26,195 bases of DNA, from contig CAZIGW010000101.1 in NCBI GenBank assembly GCA_964538565.1, forward strand, positions 1-26,195, read 5' to 3'. Under the pieces are notes generated by a model. It was not told the origin of the DNA and searched no databases. It saw only the letters and a list, made by a program, of their open reading frames with translations. The translations under genes were made by a program, and so were the position numbers. Source of the DNA: CAYVBN01 sp964538565 (GTDB lineage: Bacteria > Pseudomonadota > Alphaproteobacteria > Rhizobiales > Xanthobacteraceae). Position 1 is the stretch's first letter; the number at the start of each line of letters is the position of its first letter. Of this stretch, positions 7,693-14,123 are shown piece after piece.

Positions 7693-8450
7693 GCAGTGAC
7701 ATCACCGTGATTGTGAGCGAGGAAAACAACCGCATGCCGGGCGTGGCCGAGCAACGAATGACCATCTCCGAAGACGACGACGCGCAGCCCGAGATCGAGA
7801 CGCGCCCGGAAGAGCTCCGGCTGCTCGAGGCTCTGCTGTTCGCCGCCTCCGAGCCGCTCGACGAGAAGACGCTGGCGAAGCGGCTTCCGGCCGGCACCGA
7901 CGTGCGCGCGACGTTGCGGCGCCTGCAGGCCGAATATGCACCGCGCGGCGTCAACCTGGTGCACGTCGGCGGCAAGTGGGCGTTCCGCACCGCCAACGAT
8001 CTCGCCTGGCTGCTCACGCATGAATCCGTCGAACCGAAGAAGCTGTCGCGGGCCGCCATCGAGACGCTCGCCATCATCGCCTATCACCAGCCGGTGACGC
8101 GGCACGAGATCGAGGAGATCCGCGGCGTGTCCACCGCCAAGGGGACGCTCGACGTGCTGCTCGAGACAGGGTGGATCCGGCCGCGTGGCCGGCGCAAGGT
8201 GCCCGGGCGTCCGCTCACCTACGGCACCACCGAGGCGTTCCTGTCGCACTTCGGGCTCGAATCGCTCTCCGACCTGCCGGGGCTCGAGGAGCTCAAGGGT
8301 TCGGGCCTGCTCGAGGGACGCCTGCCGCCGGGCTTCTCGGTCCCGATGCCGACCGACGATCCGGCGTTGCGCGAGGACGAGGAGCCGCTCGAGGAGGGCG
8401 ATCTCGACCTCGGCCTTTCGCCGCGTCCCGAACCCGACTCCGACGCCTGA
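7689..8450 (+). CDS. scpB: Segregation and condensation protein B
   Basis: The product has 253 residues, counting from the ATG that overlaps the scpA stop (ATGA). It is the winged-helix accessory subunit that dimerises and binds the ScpA kleisin in the SMC complex. Family signatures are LRLLEALLFAASEPLDEKTL, the SRAAIETLAIIAYHQPVTRHEIEEIRG region and WIRPRGRRKVPGRPLTYGTT, then FLSHFGLESLSDLPGL. About 25 N-terminal residues before the family core and ~45 acidic C-terminal residues are extensions beyond the conserved core. In-frame ATGs at 7734 and 7758 are possible later starts, but the overlap with scpA supports 7689. Confidence 0.94.
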   Translation: MSSDITVIVSEENNRMPGVAEQRMTISEDDDAQPEIETRPEELRLLEALLFAASEPLDEKTLAKRLPAGTDVRATLRRLQAEYAPRGVNLVHVGGKWAFRTANDLAWLLTHESVEPKKLSRAAIETLAIIAYHQPVTRHEIEEIRGVSTAKGTLDVLLETGWIRPRGRRKVPGRPLTYGTTEAFLSHFGLESLSDLPGLEELKGSGLLEGRLPPGFSVPMPTDDPALREDEEPLEEGDLDLGLSPRPEPDSDA

Positions 8451-8569
8451 AAATCCCGCCCGGGACGAAGCGCCGCGGCCGCGGCGGCGCCGCGCGGCGC
8501 ATGTTCGCATGGTGCGCCCGGCCAATCGCCGCAGGCCTTTGTGCGTGACGGTCGCGGGGGCCGAAGTCC

Positions 8570-8597
8570 TTGTTTTTGCCGCCCCCGAGGCCTAGGT
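8570..8597 (+). promoter_or_regulatory. Possible promoter of tatABC
   Basis: TTGTTT (8570-8575) and CTAGGT (8592-8597), 16 bases apart, lie about 60 bases before tatA, in the only AT-leaning part of the scpB-tatA gap. The match to the sigma-70 consensus is partial. The rest of the gap (8451-8657) is very GC-rich and holds no convincing gene. Confidence 0.35.
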
Positions 8598-8657
8598 TCA
8601 GGGCCAAACCGAAGGCGGTGCTGCACCGCGCGGCCCGTCGGTGTGGAGGATAACCCG

Positions 8658-8900
8658 ATGGGGTCCTTGAGTATTTGGCACTGGATCATCGTCATCGCCG
8701 TCGTGCTCCTGTTGTTCGGACGCGGCAAGATCTCCGAGCTCATGGGTGACGTCGCCCAAGGCATCAAGGCCTTCAAGAAGGGCATGCAGGACGACGACAC
8801 GGCGAGGACGGAACCGGACAAGAGCGAGCCGACCAAGACGATCGATCACCAGCCGGCGAAGACGGTCGAAGCGCAGACCGAGAGCCGCAAGGCCGGGTGA
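8658..8900 (+). CDS. tatA: Sec-independent (twin-arginine) translocase subunit TatA
   Basis: The 80-residue product has the TatA plan: a short periplasmic N-terminus, one transmembrane helix (WHWIIVIAVVLLLFG), the conserved Phe-Gly hinge in LLFGRGKISELMGD, an amphipathic helix (DVAQGIKAFKKGM) and a charged, unstructured tail. TatA oligomers form the pathway through which folded proteins with twin-arginine signals cross the inner membrane. The ATG at 8658 has a perfect GGAGGA seven bases upstream, which decides the start over the in-frame GTG at 8541. tatB follows after 80 bases and tatC overlaps tatB. Confidence 0.96.
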   Translation: MGSLSIWHWIIVIAVVLLLFGRGKISELMGDVAQGIKAFKKGMQDDDTARTEPDKSEPTKTIDHQPAKTVEAQTESRKAG

Positions 8901-8932
8901 CGCCGAGCGTGATCCTGGCGGCCTGACGCGAC

Positions 8933-8971
8933 TGGAGGAGGGGCGCCGGCCGCCGACGGCCAGCGCCCTTT
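8933..8971 (+). promoter_or_regulatory. Strong Shine-Dalgarno followed by a GC-rich hairpin before tatB
   Basis: GGAGGAGG (8933-8940) is directly followed by a 12-position stem, GGGCGCCGGCCG (8941-8952) with CGGCCAGCGCCC (8957-8968), a four-base loop and one C-A mismatch. TTT follows. The tatB ATG is 40 bases beyond the Shine-Dalgarno, but only 12 bases if the 28-base hairpin is folded. No start codon in the tatB frame lies nearer. The hairpin could alternatively be a partial terminator or an RNA-processing barrier lowering tatB relative to tatA. Confidence 0.55.
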
Positions 8972-8980
8972 GAATTCGAC

Positions 8981-9487
8981 ATGTTTGACATCGGTTGGGG
9001 CGAGCTCCTGGTCATCGGCGTCGTTGCCTTGGTGGCGATCGGGCCGAAGGAACTGCCCGGCGTGTTGCGCATGGTCGGGCAATGGGTCGGCAAGATTCGC
9101 CACATGGCCGCGGAGTTCCAGGGACAGTTCCAGGAGGCCATTCGCGAGGCCGAAATGGCCGACGTGAAGCGGCAGATGGACGAGGTCACCCGCGAACTGA
9201 CCTCGCACTACGATCCGCTCGAGCCGGTGCACAAGGAGCTCGAGCGCGCTTCCGACGTGAGCACGCCCGCGCCGGCCGCCTCCGAGCCGAGCAGTACGCC
9301 GCCCGCGGAGGCGAACAGCAGCACCGCCGCGGCGCCGGAGCCCGATCTGCCCGTCGACGTCTCCGAGCCGGCCCCGCTCGATCCGGCCGCGCCCGCGGCG
9401 GATGCCGACCCCGCGCAAGCCGCGCAGACCGCGACCACGACGCAGCCCGAGCCCCGGCTATCGGCGGGGGGGAGCGGCTCCGCATGA
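8981..9487 (+). CDS. tatB: Twin-arginine translocase subunit TatB
   Basis: The 168-residue product begins MFDIGWGELLVIGVVALVAIGPKELPGVLR, the invariant TatB start with its single transmembrane helix, the Gly-Pro hinge and the following Glu. An amphipathic helix runs to about residue 75 (VGKIRHMAAEFQGQFQEAIREAEM). The rest is an Ala/Pro/Glu-rich tail typical of alphaproteobacterial TatB. TatB pairs with TatC to form the receptor for twin-arginine signal peptides. The start is fixed by the family's N-terminus even though no Shine-Dalgarno is at normal distance; a strong one lies upstream of a hairpin. The stop overlaps the tatC ATG as ATGA. Confidence 0.95.
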   Translation: MFDIGWGELLVIGVVALVAIGPKELPGVLRMVGQWVGKIRHMAAEFQGQFQEAIREAEMADVKRQMDEVTRELTSHYDPLEPVHKELERASDVSTPAPAASEPSSTPPAEANSSTAAAPEPDLPVDVSEPAPLDPAAPAADADPAQAAQTATTTQPEPRLSAGGSGSA

Positions 9488-10293
9488 CGCACGAGGACAT
9501 CGAGGCCACCAAGGCGCCCCTGATGGATCACCTGATCGAGCTGCGCTCGCGGCTGATCAAGGCGCTGATCGCGTTCGGGCTGATGTTCATTCTGTGCTTC
9601 TTCTTCGCCAAGCACATCTACAACGTGCTGGTATGGCCGTTCGTGTGGGTGGCGGGACCGGAAAATTCGAAGTTCATCTACACGGCGCTACTCGAATATT
9701 TCATCACGCAGCTCAAGCTCGCGATGTTCGGCGCCGCGTTCCTGTCGTTTCCGGTGGTCGCCGCGCAGGTCTACATGTTCGTCGCGCCCGGCCTCTACCG
9801 CCATGAGCGGCAGGCGTTCCTGCCGTACCTGGTCGCGACACCGGTTTTCTTTCTGATGGGCGCGCTTGTCGTCTACTTCCTCGTGCTGCCGATGCTGGTG
9901 CGCTTCTCGATCGGCATGCAGCAGGCGCCGGCGCCCGGGCAGGCGGAGATCGCGCTCTTGCCGAAGGTCGGAGAATACTTGTCGCTGATGATGGCGCTGG
10001 TGCTCGCCTTCGGGGTCGCGTTCCAGCTTCCGGTCATTCTGACACTGCTCGGGCGGGTCGGCCTCATCACCTCGCAGCAACTCAGGGCCAAGCGGCGCTA
10101 CTTCATGGTGATCGCTTTCATCATCGCCGCCGTGCTGACGCCTCCCGACGTGCTCAGCCAGATGTCGCTTGCGCTGCCGCTCCTGCTTCTCTACGAGGGG
10201 TCGATCTGGTCGGTGCGGATGGTCGAGAAGAGGGCGGCGGCCGACAAGGCTGCGTCCGGCGCGCCGCCGCCGGAGGCCAGACCCGCCGAGTAG
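9484..10293 (+). CDS. tatC: Twin-arginine translocase subunit TatC
   Basis: The 269-residue product is the six-helix core of the Tat translocase, which binds the twin-arginine signal peptide. It shows the N-terminal MDHLIELRSRL motif with E19 (equivalent to E. coli E15), the first periplasmic loop, and the cytoplasmic FVAPGLYRHERQAF motif with E108 (equivalent to E. coli E103), both needed for signal recognition in the family. Later helices include LMMALVLAFGVAFQLPVI and the conserved AVLTPPDVLSQ segment. The charged tail is poorly conserved. The ATG overlaps the tatB stop, so translation is likely coupled. A terminator-like hairpin follows 12 bases after the stop. Confidence 0.96.
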   Translation: MTHEDIEATKAPLMDHLIELRSRLIKALIAFGLMFILCFFFAKHIYNVLVWPFVWVAGPENSKFIYTALLEYFITQLKLAMFGAAFLSFPVVAAQVYMFVAPGLYRHERQAFLPYLVATPVFFLMGALVVYFLVLPMLVRFSIGMQQAPAPGQAEIALLPKVGEYLSLMMALVLAFGVAFQLPVILTLLGRVGLITSQQLRAKRRYFMVIAFIIAAVLTPPDVLSQMSLALPLLLLYEGSIWSVRMVEKRAAADKAASGAPPPEARPAE

Positions 10294-10305
10294 CCGGTCA
10301 TCGGC

Positions 10306-10326
10306 CGCCGGCGCGGCCGGCGTTTT
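10306..10326 (+). terminator. Intrinsic terminator of tatABC
   Basis: A perfect 7-bp stem, CGCCGGC (10306-10312) with GCCGGCG (10316-10322), has a three-base loop and is followed by TTTT. It begins 13 bases after the tatC stop and ends 34 bases before serS. The T-run is short, so some read-through into serS is possible. Confidence 0.55.
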
Positions 10327-10359
10327 GAGTCCGTAACCGTTTTCCTCAGGTCCGCTTTC

Positions 10360-11742
10360 ATGCACGACATCAGGTGGATTCGCGACAATCCGGCGGCTTT
10401 CGACCGCGCGCTCGCGCGCCGCGGGCTGCCGGGCGAATCGGCGCGGCTCATCGCCATCGACGAGCGGCGGCGGGCCGTGATTTCCCGCCTCGAGCAGGCG
10501 CAGGCGCGCCGCAACGCGGCCTCCAAGGAGATCGGCGAGGCCATGCGCACGAAGGACGAGGCGCGCGCACAGGCGCTGATGGCCGAGGTCGGCGAACTCA
10601 AGACGACGATTCCCGCCATGGAGGCGGAGGAGAAGGCGGTCTCGGCCGAGCTCGACGCCGCGCTCGCGCAGATCCCCAACCTGCCGCTGGATGACGTGCC
10701 GGACGGACGCGATGCGGCCGACAACGTCGAGCATCACGGGTGGGGCGAGAAGCGCGGCTACGCCTTCACGCCCAAGCAGCATTTCGACCTCGGCGAAGCG
10801 CTTGGCCTGATGGATTTCGAGAGCGCGGCGAAGCTCTCGGGCGCGCGCTTCGTCGTGCTCAAGGGCGCGCTCGCGCGGCTCGAGCGGGCGCTCGCGCAAT
10901 TCATGCTTGACCTGCACACGAAAGAGCACGGCTACACGGAAATTGCGCCGCCGCTCCTCGTACGCGACGAGGTGATGTACGGCACCGCGCAACTGCCGAA
11001 GTTCGCCGACGACCAGTTCGCGGCGAGCGACACCGAGATGTTCCGCCGGGCGGTCGATGAAGCCCTGGAAGAAAGCCGCCGCGGCGACGTTCCGGCGGAG
11101 CGCGTCGCCCGGCGCATCGCCGAGGTGATGAAGAAGCTATGGCTGATCCCGACCGCCGAGGTGCCGCTCACCAATCTGGTGCGCGAACAGATCGTCGAGG
11201 AAGACGAACTGCCGATGCGGCTCACCGCGTGCACGCCGTGTTTCCGCGCCGAAGCGGGCGCCGCCGGCAAGGACACGCGCGGAATGATCCGCCAGCACCA
11301 GTTCACCAAGGTCGAGCTCGTCTCGATCACCACGCCGGAGAAGAGCCGCGAGGAGCACGAGCGCATGCTCGCCTGCGCCGAGGAGGTGCTGCGCCGCCTC
11401 GACCTGCACTACCGGGTGGTCACGCTGTGCACCGGCGACATGGGATTTGCCGCGCAGAAGACCTACGACATCGAGGTGTGGCTGCCGGGCCAGAACGCGT
11501 ACCGCGAGATCTCGTCCTGCTCGGTCTGCGGCGAGTTCCAGGCGCGCCGGATGGGTGCGCGCTACCGCGGCCGCGACCGGCGCGTCGCGCCGGTGCACAC
11601 GCTCAACGGCTCGGGCGTCGCGGTCGGCCGCGCGCTGATCGCCGTGATGGAGACCTATCAGCAGGCGGACGGTTCGATCGCGGTGCCGAAGGCGCTCGAA
11701 CCCTACATGGGCGGTCTCACCACCGTCGCGCGAGCGCAGTAG
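10360..11742 (+). CDS. serS: Seryl-tRNA synthetase
   Basis: The 460-residue class II synthetase charges tRNA-Ser (and tRNA-Sec where present) with serine. It starts MHDIRWIRDNP, the standard SerRS N-terminus, followed by the long tRNA-binding coiled-coil arm (about residues 30-105). The catalytic core carries WLIPTAEVPLTN (261-272), motif 2 with CFRAEAG and GMIRQHQF (294-315), YDIEVWLPGQ with YREISSCS, and motif 3 starting NGSGVAVGR at N416. The usual length is about 425-430; the excess is largely a charged insertion at about 225-258, between FADDQFAASDT and KKLWLIPTAE. No strong ribosome site is visible. surE starts nine bases after the stop. Confidence 0.96.
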   Translation: MHDIRWIRDNPAAFDRALARRGLPGESARLIAIDERRRAVISRLEQAQARRNAASKEIGEAMRTKDEARAQALMAEVGELKTTIPAMEAEEKAVSAELDAALAQIPNLPLDDVPDGRDAADNVEHHGWGEKRGYAFTPKQHFDLGEALGLMDFESAAKLSGARFVVLKGALARLERALAQFMLDLHTKEHGYTEIAPPLLVRDEVMYGTAQLPKFADDQFAASDTEMFRRAVDEALEESRRGDVPAERVARRIAEVMKKLWLIPTAEVPLTNLVREQIVEEDELPMRLTACTPCFRAEAGAAGKDTRGMIRQHQFTKVELVSITTPEKSREEHERMLACAEEVLRRLDLHYRVVTLCTGDMGFAAQKTYDIEVWLPGQNAYREISSCSVCGEFQARRMGARYRGRDRRVAPVHTLNGSGVAVGRALIAVMETYQQADGSIAVPKALEPYMGGLTTVARAQ

Positions 11743-11751
11743 TCCAAGCCC

Positions 11752-12516
11752 ATGCGCATCCTGGTCACCAACGACGACGGCATTCATTCGCCCGGGCTCG
11801 AAGTCTGCGTCGACATCGCCCGGGCGCTGTCCGACGACGTCTGGATCGTCGCGCCCGAAAGCGACCAGTCGGGCGTTTCGCATTCGCTCTCGCTCAATGA
11901 TCCGCTGCGCATGCGCGAGGTGGGCGAGCGCCGCTACGCCATCAAGGGCACGCCGACCGACTGCGTGATCATGGGGGTGCGGCACATCCTCGGCGGCAAG
12001 GTGCCGGATCTGGTGCTCTCCGGCGTCAATCGCGGCCAGAACGCGGCGGAGGACGTGACCTATTCGGGCACCGTCGCCGGCGCGATGGAGGGCGCGGTGC
12101 TGGGCATTCCCTCGCTCGCACTGTCGCAGGCCTACAGCGCCGCCTCGCGCCAGAAACCGCATTGGGACACGGCGATGCGCTATGGCCCGGAGCTGATCCG
12201 CAAGGTCCTGGCCGAGGGCATGCCGCGCGGCGTTCTCGTCAACGTCAACTTTCCCGATTGCGTGCCCGACGCGGTGAAGGGGATCGCGATCACCAGCCAG
12301 GGCCAGCGCGATCCTGATCTCCTGCGGATCGACGCCCGTCACGACGGCCGGGGCAATCCCTACTATTGGGTCGCGTTCGCGCGCCGCGAGCGGCCGAAGC
12401 CGAGCGACGGAACGGACCTCTCGGCGCTCGCCGACAATCGCATCGCCGTCACGCCGCTGCGCCTCGACATGACGGACGAACCGTTCATGACGCGGCTTGC
12501 CGAACTGTTCGACTGA
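11752..12516 (+). CDS. surE: 5'/3'-nucleotidase SurE
   Basis: The 254-residue product begins MRILVTNDDGIHSPG, with the metal-binding D8-D9 pair. Further SurE signatures are the metal ligands S40 in APESDQSGVSHSLSL and N93 in LSGVNRGQNAAEDVTYSGTV, plus GTPTDCV. SurE is a metal-dependent phosphatase that dephosphorylates nucleoside monophosphates and is linked to stationary-phase survival. The gene starts nine bases after serS and has no strong ribosome site, so it is probably co-transcribed with and coupled to serS. In many relatives pcm follows directly; here a minus-strand response regulator lies between them. The 90-base convergent gap 12517-12606 shows no clear terminator. Confidence 0.95.
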   Translation: MRILVTNDDGIHSPGLEVCVDIARALSDDVWIVAPESDQSGVSHSLSLNDPLRMREVGERRYAIKGTPTDCVIMGVRHILGGKVPDLVLSGVNRGQNAAEDVTYSGTVAGAMEGAVLGIPSLALSQAYSAASRQKPHWDTAMRYGPELIRKVLAEGMPRGVLVNVNFPDCVPDAVKGIAITSQGQRDPDLLRIDARHDGRGNPYYWVAFARRERPKPSDGTDLSALADNRIAVTPLRLDMTDEPFMTRLAELFD

Positions 12517-12606
12517 GGGTTGGGAGGCGGGCTGCCGTCTCGCGACCTTCGCACTCCGGGACGCGGCGGGTGGGAGCCGGCCTGCTCCGAAGCGGACGCG
12601 CCCGAG

Positions 12607-12999
12607 CTAGTGGGCGGGCGGCGTGAAGATGCGCGAGAGCACGCGGTCGAGCATGTCCTGCTCGAACGGCTTTTGCAGGGTCGGATGATTGCGATAGGCC
12701 TCGGGCAGGCCGCGCTCCCCGTAGCCGGTGGCGAAGATGAAGGGAACGCCGCGCTCGACCAGGAGATCGGCCACCGGGATCACTGATTGGCCGTTGAGAT
12801 TGAGGTCAAGGATCGCCGCGTCGACCTCGGCGTTGCGCGCGAGCGGAAGCGCCTCGTCGATATGTGCGGCCTCGGCCGCGACGGTATAACCGAGCTCCGC
12901 GAGCATTTCCTCGAGCAGCATGCGGATCATCAGCTCGTCCTCGACGACCAGGAGACGAGGCGGGCCACCGGGCTGGAGACTCGTCCGGGTTTCCATCAT
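12607..12999 (-). CDS. Single-domain response regulator (receiver only, FATGUY-type motif)
   Basis: The 130-residue product is a lone receiver domain with no output domain. The acidic pair is E20-D21 in LLVVEDE, the phospho-accepting aspartate is D65 in AAILDLNLNG, the conserved Thr is T91 and the Lys is K110 in LQKPF. Residues 89-94 read FATGYG, matching the FATGUY motif of a class of stand-alone alphaproteobacterial regulators, some of which act in the general stress response phosphorelay. The ATG at 12999 has AAGGAG six bases upstream. No histidine kinase, phyR, nepR or ecfG gene is in the window, so the partner is unknown. The gene is convergent with surE and divergent from pcm. Confidence 0.9.
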   Translation of the reverse strand: MMETRTSLQPGGPPRLLVVEDELMIRMLLEEMLAELGYTVAAEAAHIDEALPLARNAEVDAAILDLNLNGQSVIPVADLLVERGVPFIFATGYGERGLPEAYRNHPTLQKPFEQDMLDRVLSRIFTPPAH

Positions 13000-13351
13000 T
13001 CGGGACTCCTTGTCAGCCCGGTCGCCGGAGACAGCGAGGCGTGCGGTGAACCGGGCGCCCGACCCGGGAGCTCCGCATCATCCGGGGTGCAGGCGCGCCT
13101 TCCCGGACCGGAGAGCAACCGCAGCATGTCACGCAGTACGCCTCCTTACCAGTGTCGCGAAGGCCACAGGCTGCGTCAACATCGGCGGCGTCCTGATGAC
13201 GAACTCGCCTCAATTGTGCGCGATCGATGACGCCGTCGGAAGGGTGTCCGGTCCTCCGCCGCGCGGACGCTCTCGATATCGAGCGGCCATTCGTCTATGT
13301 CGGTGCAACGGGATTCGGCCTGAGGGCGTCGGTCGCGAGGAGGCAAGCGGC
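13000..13351. other. 352-base divergent intergenic region between response regulator and pcm
   Basis: No convincing gene is visible. The pcm frame stays open upstream as far as 12920, even overlapping the response regulator antisense, but that stretch does not look like any methyltransferase N-terminus. A CCGGG...CCCGG inverted repeat occurs near 13050-13066. The region must hold the promoters of both neighbours, but I could not pick out a convincing pair of hexamers. Confidence 0.4.
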
Positions 13352-14011
13352 GTGGGCCATACATCCGCAGCCGACGAAGGCGTCGGCCGCATGGAGTTTC
13401 TGCTCAATCTGCGTCAGCGCGGGATCGGCGACGCCGCGGTGCTGCGCGCCATGGACGAGGTGCCGCGCGAGCACTTCGTGCTGCCCGAACATGCCGAAAT
13501 GGCCTATGCCGACAAGGCGATGCCGATTGCCTGCGGCCAGACCATCAGCCAGCCCTACGTCGTCGCCTTCATGACCGAGCAGTCGAAGCTCGAGCCGCAC
13601 CACCGGGTGCTCGAGGTCGGCACGGGGTCGGGATACCAGGCGGCGGTGCTCGCCCGCCTCGTGCGCGAGGTGGTCACCATCGAGCGTTTCCGCACGCTCG
13701 CGGAGGCTGCGCGCGAACGCCTCGAGAGCCTCGATTTTCGCAACGTCGAGGTCCGTGTCGGCGACGGCCTTGCCGGCGCGCCCGACAAGGCGCCGTTCGA
13801 TCGCATCCTGGTCACGGCGGCGTCTCCGGAGGTTCCGCAGACGCTGCTCGATCAATTGGGACAGGACGGTGTCTTGATGCTTCCGCTCGGACCGCGCGGC
13901 GGCCGGCAGCAGATCGTGAAGCTTACGAAGGGGGCGCAGGGGATCGCGCGCGAGGATCTGATCGAGGTGCGCTTCGTCCCGCTCCTGCCGGGAAAAGCCC
14001 AGGAGTTATGA
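13352..14011 (+). CDS. pcm: Protein-L-isoaspartate O-methyltransferase
   Basis: The 219-residue product is the SAM-dependent PIMT that methylates isoaspartyl residues in damaged proteins to start their repair. It shows FLLNLRQRGIGDAAVLRAM, VPREHFVLPEHAEMAYADKAMPI, the substrate-binding CGQTISQPYVVAFM, SAM motif I VLEVGTGSGYQAAVLA, and the late FDRILVTAASPEVPQ and LPLGPRGG. The start is a GTG at 13352 with a strong GAGGAGG eight bases upstream; an ATG at 13391 would remove 13 residues and has no comparable site. The upstream open frame to 12920 is not taken as coding. In related genomes pcm lies directly after surE, and both are linked to long-term survival. Confidence 0.93.
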   Translation: MGHTSAADEGVGRMEFLLNLRQRGIGDAAVLRAMDEVPREHFVLPEHAEMAYADKAMPIACGQTISQPYVVAFMTEQSKLEPHHRVLEVGTGSGYQAAVLARLVREVVTIERFRTLAEAARERLESLDFRNVEVRVGDGLAGAPDKAPFDRILVTAASPEVPQTLLDQLGQDGVLMLPLGPRGGRQQIVKLTKGAQGIAREDLIEVRFVPLLPGKAQEL

Positions 14012-14080
14012 GCTCTTAGGGGTGCACTAAAGTACCTTAATCAGATCTTGCCGCTTTAAATCAATCTTTACCCGGCGGGC

Positions 14081-14121
14081 GTTAACTCCAGCGCGAATGT
14101 ATCGCGTACGAGTGAGTTAAC
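14081..14121 (+). promoter_or_regulatory. Nested inverted repeat just upstream of the LysM/M23 lipoprotein gene
   Basis: GTTAACTC (14081-14088) is matched by GAGTTAAC (14114-14121), and inside CGCGA (14092-14096) pairs with TCGCG (14102-14106). Each outer arm also contains the palindrome GTTAAC. The element ends two bases before the ATG at 14124, so it could be an operator or an mRNA fold over the start site. The preceding stretch (14025-14075) is unusually AT-rich and is a likely promoter region. Confidence 0.45.
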
Positions 14122-14123
14122 CC

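Noticed and set aside
12920..13351. Upstream extension of the pcm frame
   Set aside because: It overlaps the response regulator antisense, resembles no known domain, and a GTG with GAGGAGG at normal spacing marks the start at 13352.
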